NCBI GenBank assembly: GCA_937892015.1
Contig: CALAUY010000031.1
Coordinates: 1 to 22,005 of the forward strand
Source of the DNA: an uncultured Bacteroidales bacterium
GTDB taxonomy: Bacteria > Bacteroidota > Bacteroidia > Bacteroidales > Paludibacteraceae
Reading direction: 5' to 3'
DNA length: 22,005 bases
Part shown: piece after piece, positions 14,722 through 21,634 of the stretch
How positions within the stretch are numbered: position 1 is the stretch's first letter
Layout of the letters: each line of letters starts with the position of its first letter
The notes under the pieces: generated by a model
The model's input: only the letters and a program-made list of their open reading frames with translations
Database searches by the model: none
Told to the model about the DNA's origin: nothing
Program-made: the position numbers and the translations under genes

Positions 14722-16239
14722 ATGAAGAAATATATCTATTATATCATCGTGATGGTGGCGATAATCGCTGCTTTCGTCGTGGTACTCAATTTCTTCCCGC
14801 GCAGCGAGTATTCCGAACTGGAGCGTCGCGAACTGACATCAAGGCCGACGTTCACGTTCGATGCGCTCACCTCGGGTGACTACACCAAGGCCGTCAGTTC
14901 GTGGTACAGCGACACCGAACCTTATCGCGACTGCTTTATGACGCTCAGCATGCTGGCCCGCCAATGTCGTGCACTGCATATCGACAATGGCGAAGAGCAG
15001 ATTAACTACATCGCCGGTGACAATGACCCCGAGCAGCTGACATCTCCCGCTGAGAGTGCCCTTTCGGCCGATGAAGTCGATGAGGTCTCTGCTACCCCGT
15101 CCACCCCTTCTCTGCCTGACGTGGACGGGCGGGCGAAGATTACCAATAACGGCATTCTTATCGTTGGCAAAGCGCCCGAAGCACGGGCTATGATGGCCTA
15201 TCTCGGCAAGGGCGGCGGGCTCGGTTACGCCCGCGTGGTGAACGCCTATCAAGAACTGTTCGGCGAGGATATCCGCATCTATTGCATGGTCATCCCCACT
15301 GCGGTGGAGTTCTATTGTCCCGAACGTGCGAAGAGTGCCACCATGCCCGAATCGGCCACTATCGACACCCTCTATGCACACCTCCTTCCCGATGTCCGTC
15401 AGGTGCGTATCCGGCATATCTTAGAGGCTCACAAAGACGAGCCCATCTACCTCAGAACCGACCACCATTGGTCGCCGCTTGGTGCTTATTACGCTGCACA
15501 AGAACTATGCCGAGCGGCTGGAGTGCATGTCCCCCAACTTGCCGAGTTTGAGCAACATGTCACCCACCGCTTCGTGGGCTCAATGTACGGATTCTCGCGC
15601 GACATCACCATCAAGCAATCGCCCGAAGATTTCGTCTATTATACGCCCATAGATGTCACGTACACCACCACATACACCATCTACGACATCGATTCGGCGT
15701 TCCAAGTCATCAAGGAATATCGGCCTCGGCAGGGCGAGTTCTTCCGTCATTTCAAGGATGGAAGCAGCCTCGCGTACTGCACGTTTATGGGCGGAGATAC
15801 CAAAATAACCAAAGTGGAGACCTCCACCAAGAATGGCCGCAGAATACTGATTCTCAAGGACAGTTTCGGCAACGCTCTCCCGGGTTACCTCTTCGGCTCG
15901 TTCGAAGAAGTGCACGTCATTGACGGGCGTTATTTCACCAAGAACATGGTCGATTATGTCTCGCAGAACGGCATCACCGACATCGTTTTTGCCAACAACG
16001 TCTTCAAGGCCTACGCCGGAGGTAAGCAGTATCAACGCTTCTTGACGCAGCGCGGTTCGGGTATCTATGTCAAACAACCGCAACCAAAAGACACAACTGT
16101 CGTAACCCCCGATACTATCCCCGCACCGACTGACACTATCGTCCCGTTCGCTACTGACACTTTGGCAGTCGATACGTCTGGTACGGTTTTTGTGGTGGAT
16201 ACAGTAAACGAAATAACTGAAATAACTGAAAACAAATAG
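14722..16239 (+). CDS. DHHW family protein, AlgJ/AlgX-like SGNH O-acetyltransferase partner of the MBOAT protein
   Basis: 505 residues: one N-terminal membrane anchor (about 4-24) and a large extracytoplasmic domain. TDHHWSPLGAYYAA places D247, H248, H249 and W250 in the motif that names the DHHW family. LKDSFGNALPGYL places Ser381 in the position of the catalytic serine of the SGNH-like AlgJ/AlgX/PatB fold, so S381-D247-H249 is the likely triad. After about residue 455 there is a Thr/Asp/Pro-rich tail (repeated DT pairs, last residues EITEITENK) that looks disordered. It probably takes acetyl groups delivered by the MBOAT protein and transfers them to a surface polymer on the periplasmic side. 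An acidic, Ser/Pro-rich insert lies at about residues 96-133. Confidence 0.88.
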   Translation: MKKYIYYIIVMVAIIAAFVVVLNFFPRSEYSELERRELTSRPTFTFDALTSGDYTKAVSSWYSDTEPYRDCFMTLSMLARQCRALHIDNGEEQINYIAGDNDPEQLTSPAESALSADEVDEVSATPSTPSLPDVDGRAKITNNGILIVGKAPEARAMMAYLGKGGGLGYARVVNAYQELFGEDIRIYCMVIPTAVEFYCPERAKSATMPESATIDTLYAHLLPDVRQVRIRHILEAHKDEPIYLRTDHHWSPLGAYYAAQELCRAAGVHVPQLAEFEQHVTHRFVGSMYGFSRDITIKQSPEDFVYYTPIDVTYTTTYTIYDIDSAFQVIKEYRPRQGEFFRHFKDGSSLAYCTFMGGDTKITKVETSTKNGRRILILKDSFGNALPGYLFGSFEEVHVIDGRYFTKNMVDYVSQNGITDIVFANNVFKAYAGGKQYQRFLTQRGSGIYVKQPQPKDTTVVTPDTIPAPTDTIVPFATDTLAVDTSGTVFVVDTVNEITEITENK

Positions 16240-16243
16240 TAAT

Positions 16244-16951
16244 ATGGAAAACTATCAAAATGAAATCGGCGCTCAGCGCGTACTTGACCGCAGCGTTTCC
16301 GCTACGATTATGCGTAACGTCTATTACTGGATGGCAGGAGCCCTCACCATCACCGGCCTCACGGCCATGTTGGTGGCCAACAGCCCTGCAGCCCTCACGT
16401 TCCTTTTCTCGAACGCTGCCCTCGTGTGGGGACTTCTTATCGGCGAACTGGTGCTCGTGATGATTCTCAGCGCGGCCATCGACCGACTCTCTTTCACTAC
16501 AGCAACATTACTCTACATTCTGTACAGTGTCATCAATGGTGTGACACTCTCCGGCATCTTCGTTGTCTATACGCAAGGCTCTATCGCCTCTACGTTCTTC
16601 ATCACCGCCGGCATGTTCGCTGCACTGGCCTTCTACGGAACGGTGACGAAGAAAGACCTCAGCGGGATGGGGCGTTTCCTCTTTATGGCGCTCATCGGGC
16701 TCATCATCGCCACGATTGTCAACCTCTTCATGCGCGCGGCAATGCTCTATTGGATTACCACGTTCGCCGGAGTGATTATCTTCGCAGGACTGACTGCTTG
16801 GGATGCGCAGAAGATTCAGCAGATGGCTGCCACGGCTGTTGATGATAACGAATCGACTCGTAAGATGGCACTACTCGGCGCACTCACACTCTATCTCGAC
16901 TTCATCAACCTCTTCCTTTATCTTCTTCGCATCTTCGGCAAACGCAACTGA
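16244..16951 (+). CDS. Bax inhibitor-1 / YccA family membrane protein
   Basis: 235 residues with seven hydrophobic segments. The N-terminus carries VLDRSVSATIMRNVYYWMAGALTITGL, the usual BI-1 entry into the first membrane segment. Later blocks are VINGVTLSGIF, FYGTVTKKDLSGMGRFLFMALIGLI, TAWDAQKIQQMA and ALTLYLDFINLFLYLLRIFG, all family hallmarks. The acidic pair in the last segments (D in TAWDAQK and D in LYLDF) matches residues linked to pH-dependent calcium leak in characterised homologues. It lies in the inner membrane; its physiological role in bacteria is unclear. It starts 4 nt after the DHHW stop and ends 3 nt before the next gene, so it is co-transcribed, but nothing ties it functionally to its neighbours. 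Confidence 0.93.
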   Translation: MENYQNEIGAQRVLDRSVSATIMRNVYYWMAGALTITGLTAMLVANSPAALTFLFSNAALVWGLLIGELVLVMILSAAIDRLSFTTATLLYILYSVINGVTLSGIFVVYTQGSIASTFFITAGMFAALAFYGTVTKKDLSGMGRFLFMALIGLIIATIVNLFMRAAMLYWITTFAGVIIFAGLTAWDAQKIQQMAATAVDDNESTRKMALLGALTLYLDFINLFLYLLRIFGKRN

Positions 16952-16954
16952 CGC

Positions 16955-17908
16955 ATGGCAAGGCGACTACTCTATATCGCCTTGTTGCTCTGGGGAAGCA
17001 CTGTCGCTTACCCGCAACAAACTCTCCGCATTATGTCGTATAATGTGGAGAATTTGTTTTATCCCGCCGACGACTCTACCCACCTCGACGACGAGTTCAC
17101 GCCCAATGGTGCACGCCATTGGAATTTCACGCGGTATCGCCGCAAACTCCGATGCCTCGCCCAAGTGATAGTGAATATTGCCGATGACTGGAAAGTGCCG
17201 GCAATCATCGGGTTGCAGGAGGTGGAAGAGGCGCGCTGTCTCGACGAACTATGCACCTATTATCTCCGTTCTCGCCGTTACCGGTACGTCCTCTTCGAGG
17301 GACCCGACGTGCGCGGCATAGATGTGGGACTCATCTACGACACTACCCAAGTGACGCTCCTCTCTGCCAAGCCTATCCCCGTGCCGATACCACCTACCGA
17401 CCGACCCACGCGCGACATCCTCTACACCCGTTTCCTACTCCCCGACAGCACCTGTCTGCACGTCTTCACGTGCCATCTTCCCTCTCAACTGGGCGGACAC
17501 AACGCTTCCGAGGCGCGCAGAAAAGCGGCACATCGCATCCTCGCACACCAAGCTGATTCTATCCTGCTTCTCGACCCCGATGCTGCCATCGTCATGATGG
17601 GCGATTTCAATGCTTCCCCGCAAGACAACTTACCACCGCTCACCAACCTCATGATGCCCATGGCCGAAGAGGGAAAAGGTACGGAGAAATACCGCGGGTA
17701 CTGGTCATGCCTCGACCAGTTCTTCGTCTCACCCGCACTGCTTCCCATCGTCAGTGCGCGCATCTTCGATGCCGACTACCTCTTAGAGCCCGACCACTCG
17801 TATCTCGGCACGCAACCCAAACGTACGTACAAGGGGTTCCGCTACCAAGCAGACGGCTATTCCGACCACTTACCGATTATTCTCGAATGGACAACGAACG
17901 AACCATAG
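16955..17908 (+). CDS. Secreted endonuclease/exonuclease/phosphatase-fold protein
   Basis: 317 residues: a signal peptide (about 1-22, ending AYPQQ) followed by a complete EEP domain. The metal and catalytic blocks are IMSYNVENLF (about 26-35), GLQEVEEA (Glu metal ligand), VRGIDVGLIYD, FTCHLPSQ, MMGDFNASP (Asp/Asn catalytic), CLDQFFVS and GYSDHLPI (SDH, catalytic His). The fold hydrolyses phosphodiester bonds in nucleic acids or lipid headgroups. The signal peptide points to export, so nutrient nuclease or phosphodiesterase roles are possible. The 3' end overlaps the next gene's start by 22 nt. Confidence 0.88.
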   Translation: MARRLLYIALLLWGSTVAYPQQTLRIMSYNVENLFYPADDSTHLDDEFTPNGARHWNFTRYRRKLRCLAQVIVNIADDWKVPAIIGLQEVEEARCLDELCTYYLRSRRYRYVLFEGPDVRGIDVGLIYDTTQVTLLSAKPIPVPIPPTDRPTRDILYTRFLLPDSTCLHVFTCHLPSQLGGHNASEARRKAAHRILAHQADSILLLDPDAAIVMMGDFNASPQDNLPPLTNLMMPMAEEGKGTEKYRGYWSCLDQFFVSPALLPIVSARIFDADYLLEPDHSYLGTQPKRTYKGFRYQADGYSDHLPIILEWTTNEP

Positions 17909-18804
17909 TCGGGCGGTTCGCGCCCTCACCCACCGGCCGAATGCATTTAGGCAATGTCTATGCCGCCCTCATCTCTTGGCTCTCTGTCAAGCAGCAAGGC
18001 GGTGCGTGGTTGCTTCGTATAGAGGACATCGACCCCGACCGTTCGCGCCACGATTATGCCGAGCAGTTGATGGATGACCTCCAATGGGTGGGACTCCACT
18101 GGGACATCGGACCTTTCTATCAGTCCGAACGCACTGCGCTCTACGACGAACAACTGGCACGACTCGTGGCCACCGGACTGACCTATCCCTGTTACCTCTC
18201 GCGCGGGGAGATACTCGCTACGCAAGCACCGCACGAAAGCGATGGTAGGGTGGTGTATGGACCCGAAATGCGGGCAAAGAACGCCGCATTGACCCAACAG
18301 GCAACAACCATGCGACGGCCTGCGATACGTCTCCGAACGGTGAGCAAAAATATCTCGTTCACCGACGAGCACTACGGACCGCAAACGGTGAACCTCGAGA
18401 AACAGTGTGGCGACTTCATTCTTCGACGCAGTGACGGTGCATGGGCTTACCAGTTGGCAGTGGTGGTCGATGATGCACTGATGGGCGTCAGTGAAGTGGT
18501 GCGTGGACGCGACCTGCTTCTCTCCGTTCCGCAACAACTCTATCTGTACGAACTGCTGGGGTTCACACCACCGCGTTTTACGCATTTCCCGCTTCTCTGT
18601 AATGCTGCCGGACAGCGACTCTGCAAGCGCGACCGAGCACTCGATATGGGTGAACTGCGTCGGCGTTTCTCCCCCGAACAGATTATCGGACAACTGGCGT
18701 TCCTCTCCGGCTTAACCCCAACGAACGAACCGCTTTCCCCTGCCGAACTGCTGCCGTTCTTCGCGTGGGATAAACTACCAAACAGCGACATTTATGTTAG
18801 TTGA
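17887..18804 (+). CDS. gluQ: Glutamyl-Q tRNA(Asp) synthetase (GluQ-RS)
   Basis: 305 residues from the ATG at 17887, chosen because MDNERTIVGRFAPSPTGRMHLGN is the conserved start; the frame is open further upstream (to 17707) only as a shadow of the previous gene. It is a catalytic-domain paralogue of GluRS without the anticodon-binding domain. It has the HIGH-type motif HLGN (20-23), the LRIEDIDPDRSR block, the AYQLAVVVDDALMGVSEVVRG block, and CKRD at about 245-249 in place of KMSKS. The family attaches glutamate to queuosine-34 of tRNA(Asp). The usual zinc ligands CxC...Y...C are largely missing: only one Cys (YPCYLSR) and the Tyr (VVYGPEMR) remain. Length and the missing C-terminus favour GluQ-RS over full GluRS. 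No queuosine genes are nearby. Confidence 0.87.
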   Translation: MDNERTIVGRFAPSPTGRMHLGNVYAALISWLSVKQQGGAWLLRIEDIDPDRSRHDYAEQLMDDLQWVGLHWDIGPFYQSERTALYDEQLARLVATGLTYPCYLSRGEILATQAPHESDGRVVYGPEMRAKNAALTQQATTMRRPAIRLRTVSKNISFTDEHYGPQTVNLEKQCGDFILRRSDGAWAYQLAVVVDDALMGVSEVVRGRDLLLSVPQQLYLYELLGFTPPRFTHFPLLCNAAGQRLCKRDRALDMGELRRRFSPEQIIGQLAFLSGLTPTNEPLSPAELLPFFAWDKLPNSDIYVS

Positions 18805-19423
18805 AATCTTCACCCATATGGAGCTTTGCACCGAGTCTGAAGTGGCGCGGATGCTCCCTCTCGTCTCCGCACAACGCCGCGACGAGGCTCTCCGTTACGC
18901 CCACACCCACGGACGCTTCTGTTGCCTCAAATCGTATATGATGTTGCTCGAACTGCTTGGAGCCGTCTCACCCACTCTCGACTACACCCGACCCGTGTTC
19001 ACCTACAACGCGTACGGCAAACCGGCCATTCAGAACCGTCCCGACCTACATTTCAGCATCTCGCACACCAAGAACGCCATTGCAGTCGCTGTCAGCTTTC
19101 ATCCCGTCGGGATAGATATAGAGCAACTGCGCTTACCATCCGACGCGCTCATCCGCAAAACCATGAACGAGGACGAAAGACGTCGGATAGCGTCGGCCGA
19201 CAACTCCGCCGCTGCGTTCACCGCCCTATGGACGCAGAAAGAAGCCGTGCTCAAATGCGCCGGAACAGGCATCATCGACAACCTGCATGACGTGCTCTTG
19301 GCACCTCACGCTACCCTCATACAAACGCAAATAAACATGGATAACCATTACGCATGCAGCGTTGCGCAGAACAACTCGGCCTCGTCTAACGAGTCAATCT
19401 TGCCGATGTCCATCATCCGGTAA
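18794..19423 (+). CDS. 4'-phosphopantetheinyl transferase (Sfp/AcpT type)
   Basis: 209 residues. The key motifs are PVGIDIEQLR (GIDxE: Mg2+ ligands, about residues 102-111) and FTALWTQKEAVLKCAGTG (W-x-x-KEA-x-x-K, about 139-156), with FSISHTKNAIAVAVS before them; these define the Sfp superfamily. It transfers the phosphopantetheine arm of coenzyme A to a serine on an acyl or peptidyl carrier protein. The target may be fatty-acid ACP or a specialised carrier; no carrier gene is visible here. The ATG at 18794 overlaps the gluQ stop by 11 nt; ATG 18818 is an alternative. Its last roughly 25 codons run antisense through the 3' end of the convergent nucleotidyltransferase gene. Confidence 0.88.
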   Translation: MLVEIFTHMELCTESEVARMLPLVSAQRRDEALRYAHTHGRFCCLKSYMMLLELLGAVSPTLDYTRPVFTYNAYGKPAIQNRPDLHFSISHTKNAIAVAVSFHPVGIDIEQLRLPSDALIRKTMNEDERRRIASADNSAAAFTALWTQKEAVLKCAGTGIIDNLHDVLLAPHATLIQTQINMDNHYACSVAQNNSASSNESILPMSIIR

Positions 19424-20091
19424 TCGCGCGGCACGAAAGCCCGAATAATGTGCTCGTGGCATTGCTCAACGTAGAAATCTGTGATGGAGAAACGTGCGGG
19501 ATAGTCACGCATCACCTCGAAAATATAGGGCGAGACCACCTGCATGCCCGAAAAAGCCAAACGCTCTAATCCTTCTGTCTCTAACCCCGCGGGCTTCACT
19601 TCGCCCGTTCGGATATTCGTCCAACCTTGTAGCCGATACCCCTCGTCGAACAGAAAATACCGTTGCGTCTCGCGTCTGCTTACTACGATGGTCGCCAGCG
19701 ACTGAGGGTCGTGTGCTGCTATCAAGTCCTCTATCCGAAGAGTGCTCAGTATGTCCACATTGCACACCAACACCGGCTCTGCAGGTTCGCCCGCTGCGGC
19801 CAACAATGCCGCTGCGTGGCGCAACCCCCCGCCCGTCTCTAACAACTGTTCGCGCTCGTCGGAGAACTGAATATGCAGCCCCCACGACTCGTGTGCCGAC
19901 ACAAATGACATAATCTGTTCGGCAAAATGGTGCACGTTAATCACCACGTCCCTTATTCCCGCTGCCGACAGTCGGTCTATCTGCCATTCCAGCAGGGTCT
20001 TGCCGCCGATGCGAACCAGTGCTTTAGGCATGGTGTCAGTGATGGGCTTGAGTCGTGTGCCGAGACCCGCGGCAAAAATCATCGCTTTCAT
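19348..20091 (-). CDS. murU: Sugar-1-phosphate nucleotidyltransferase, MurU-like (UDP-MurNAc pyrophosphorylase)
   Basis: 247 residues. The N-terminal MKAMIFAAGLGTRLKPITDTMPKAL holds the nucleotide-binding GxGTRL and the PKAL lysine of sugar nucleotidyltransferases; LLETGGGL, VCNVDIL (metal Asp, NVD rather than the commoner NGD) and YRMMDIGKIDSLDEAE follow. Size and motifs fit MurU, which makes UDP-MurNAc from MurNAc-1-phosphate in the AmgK-MurU peptidoglycan recycling route that bypasses de novo MurA/MurB synthesis. The start is coupled to the upstream kinase by a TAATG overlap, and that kinase is AmgK-like, which supports the assignment. A mannose-1-phosphate or other hexose-1-phosphate substrate cannot be excluded. 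Its 3' end overlaps the convergent phosphopantetheinyl transferase gene by 76 nt. Confidence 0.8.
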   Translation of the reverse strand: MKAMIFAAGLGTRLKPITDTMPKALVRIGGKTLLEWQIDRLSAAGIRDVVINVHHFAEQIMSFVSAHESWGLHIQFSDEREQLLETGGGLRHAAALLAAAGEPAEPVLVCNVDILSTLRIEDLIAAHDPQSLATIVVSRRETQRYFLFDEGYRLQGWTNIRTGEVKPAGLETEGLERLAFSGMQVVSPYIFEVMRDYPARFSITDFYVEQCHEHIIRAFVPRDYRMMDIGKIDSLDEAELFCATLHA

Positions 20092-21536
20092 TAGTCCCTC
20101 GACGGCAATACCGTCTCTATATTCTGTTCACGATGAATGAGTTGCACCTCTACCCCGAACTTCTCGTTGATATGTGCGGCCATCTTCTCCGCACTATATA
20201 CAGAGCGGTGCTGACCGCCCGTGCAACCGAAACTGACCATCAAGTTCCTGAACCCGCGGTCGATGTACCGCTTCACGCTTGCATCCACCAACTTGTACGA
20301 CGCTTCCAAGAACGGGAAAATCTCGCCGTCCTCCTCTAAAAAACGAATCACCGGCTCGTCTAAACCCGTCATGTACGTGTAGCGTTCGTACTTGCCGGGG
20401 TTGTTCACCGCACGACAATCGAACACAAACCCGCCACCATTGCCCGACTCGTCCGCTGGGATTCCTTTCTTGTACGAGAACGAATAAACACGTACAACCA
20501 ATGGTTTGCGTACACTAATCTCCTTGAATTGCTTCAGTTCGGTCATGTCGTGAAGCACCTCTATCAAGTACGGATAATCCTCCCCGCAGTCCTTGAGCAA
20601 CAGTCGCAAGTTCTCTATCGCAAACGGTATCGACTGTAGGAAATGCGGTTTCTTCTCGAAATAGCCCCTGAAACCGTACGCTCCCAATACTTGCATTGTC
20701 CGAAACAGTACAAAATGCTTCAACGTGGCGTAGAAATCGTCACGATCCATGGGCATGTACTTGTTGAGCTCATCCAAGTACTCGTCTATCAGTTCTTGAC
20801 GCAACTCGGGGTGATAATGCGCTTTGGCTTGCCATAAGAACGAGGCCACATCGTAATACACAGGACCTTTTCTACCACCTTGGAAATCAATGAAGTAGGG
20901 CTCACCGTCCTTCACCATCACGTTTCGCGACTGAAAATCGCGGTACATGAACGTGTTCGTCCGGTGTTGCAGTAAGATGTAGGCCAATCGCTCAAAATCG
21001 CTCTCTAACTTGTCCTCTTGGTACTCCAAGCCCGTCGCCTTCAAGAAACAGTACTTGAAATAGTTCAGGTCCCAATTGATACTCCGCAAGTTGAACTCCG
21101 GTTGAGGGTAGCATTTATTGTAGTCGAAATCTTCGCTGCCCAACACCTGCAACCGCGCCAACTGACGAATCGTTTTCCGGAGCATCGCTTTCTCGTCCTC
21201 GTGAAAAACACCCGTCTTGCGACCATCCGCGATGAAGTCGAAAAGGAGCGTGTCGCCCAAATCTTCCTGTAGGTAGAGCATCTTGTCATCGCTCACTGCC
21301 ACCACCCGCGGCACGTTCAGACTTTTTTTCCGAAAATGTTGAGCCATGTACAAGAACGCCTCATTCTCTTCACGCGATGTGCCCTGTACGCCTATCAATG
21401 ACTGACCCGCCGAGGTCAAACGATAGTAACGACGATTACTGCCGGACGCTGACATCGGCACTTGCTCCAATGCACGCTCGCCCGTATATTCAAAATATAA
21501 CTGTCCTAAATTCTGCATATTGATTACGTTCTCCAC
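20091..21536 (-). CDS. AmgK-like aminoglycoside-phosphotransferase-fold sugar kinase fused to RapZ C-terminal domain
   Basis: 481 residues. The N-terminal part (about 1-330) is an APH-type kinase: MYRDFQSRNVMV is the catalytic loop (D, N; Tyr where most have His), and YFIDFQGGRKGPVYYDVASFL is the metal-binding D and following helix. AmgK phosphorylates MurNAc at C1. The C-terminal 142 residues (340-481) are a RapZ/YvcJ C-terminal domain: FSYKKGIP, FDCRAVNNPG, TGLDEPV, VSFGCTGGQHRSVYSAEKMA. In enterobacterial RapZ this half binds GlcN-6-phosphate and small RNA; the N-terminal P-loop half of RapZ is absent here. It is first in a two-gene minus-strand operon under P3 with the MurU-like gene. The likely role is muramic-acid recycling with a built-in amino-sugar sensor; the sensing part is inference. 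ATG 21536 is chosen; ATG 21518 is a possible alternative. Confidence 0.85.
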   Translation of the reverse strand: MENVINMQNLGQLYFEYTGERALEQVPMSASGSNRRYYRLTSAGQSLIGVQGTSREENEAFLYMAQHFRKKSLNVPRVVAVSDDKMLYLQEDLGDTLLFDFIADGRKTGVFHEDEKAMLRKTIRQLARLQVLGSEDFDYNKCYPQPEFNLRSINWDLNYFKYCFLKATGLEYQEDKLESDFERLAYILLQHRTNTFMYRDFQSRNVMVKDGEPYFIDFQGGRKGPVYYDVASFLWQAKAHYHPELRQELIDEYLDELNKYMPMDRDDFYATLKHFVLFRTMQVLGAYGFRGYFEKKPHFLQSIPFAIENLRLLLKDCGEDYPYLIEVLHDMTELKQFKEISVRKPLVVRVYSFSYKKGIPADESGNGGGFVFDCRAVNNPGKYERYTYMTGLDEPVIRFLEEDGEIFPFLEASYKLVDASVKRYIDRGFRNLMVSFGCTGGQHRSVYSAEKMAAHINEKFGVEVQLIHREQNIETVLPSRD

Positions 21537-21602
21537 ACGTGTTAACGATTACGAAATGGGGTGTTCCACCTACCAATGAGTACATCCTTCCCAATTTCGC
21601 TG

Positions 21603-21634
21603 CAAAGTTAGTAAAAATTTTTCATTTATGCAAA
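21603..21634 (-). promoter_or_regulatory. Promoter P3 of the AmgK/RapZ-MurU operon
   Basis: On the minus strand, TTTG (21634-21631) is followed after 20 bp by TAACTTTG (21610-21603), identical in octamer and spacing to P1 and P2. The start should be near 21596, about 60 nt before the ATG at 21536. The TTTG lies within the last codons of the truncated recF frame. Confidence 0.85.

Noticed and set aside
16210..16227. Two tandem copies of GAAATAACT at the end of the DHHW gene
   Set aside because: Two 9-bp copies inside a low-complexity coding tail (EITEIT) are not enough for a repeat element.
17707..17886. Upstream extension of the GluQ-RS frame to 17707
   Set aside because: The 60 extra residues are Arg/Pro/Leu-rich shadow of the nuclease gene; the family N-terminus begins at ATG 17887.
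17947..18693. Minus-strand open frame of 248 codons opposite gluQ
   Set aside because: Antisense shadow of a gene with clear HLGN and catalytic blocks; the translated product shows no recognisable domain.
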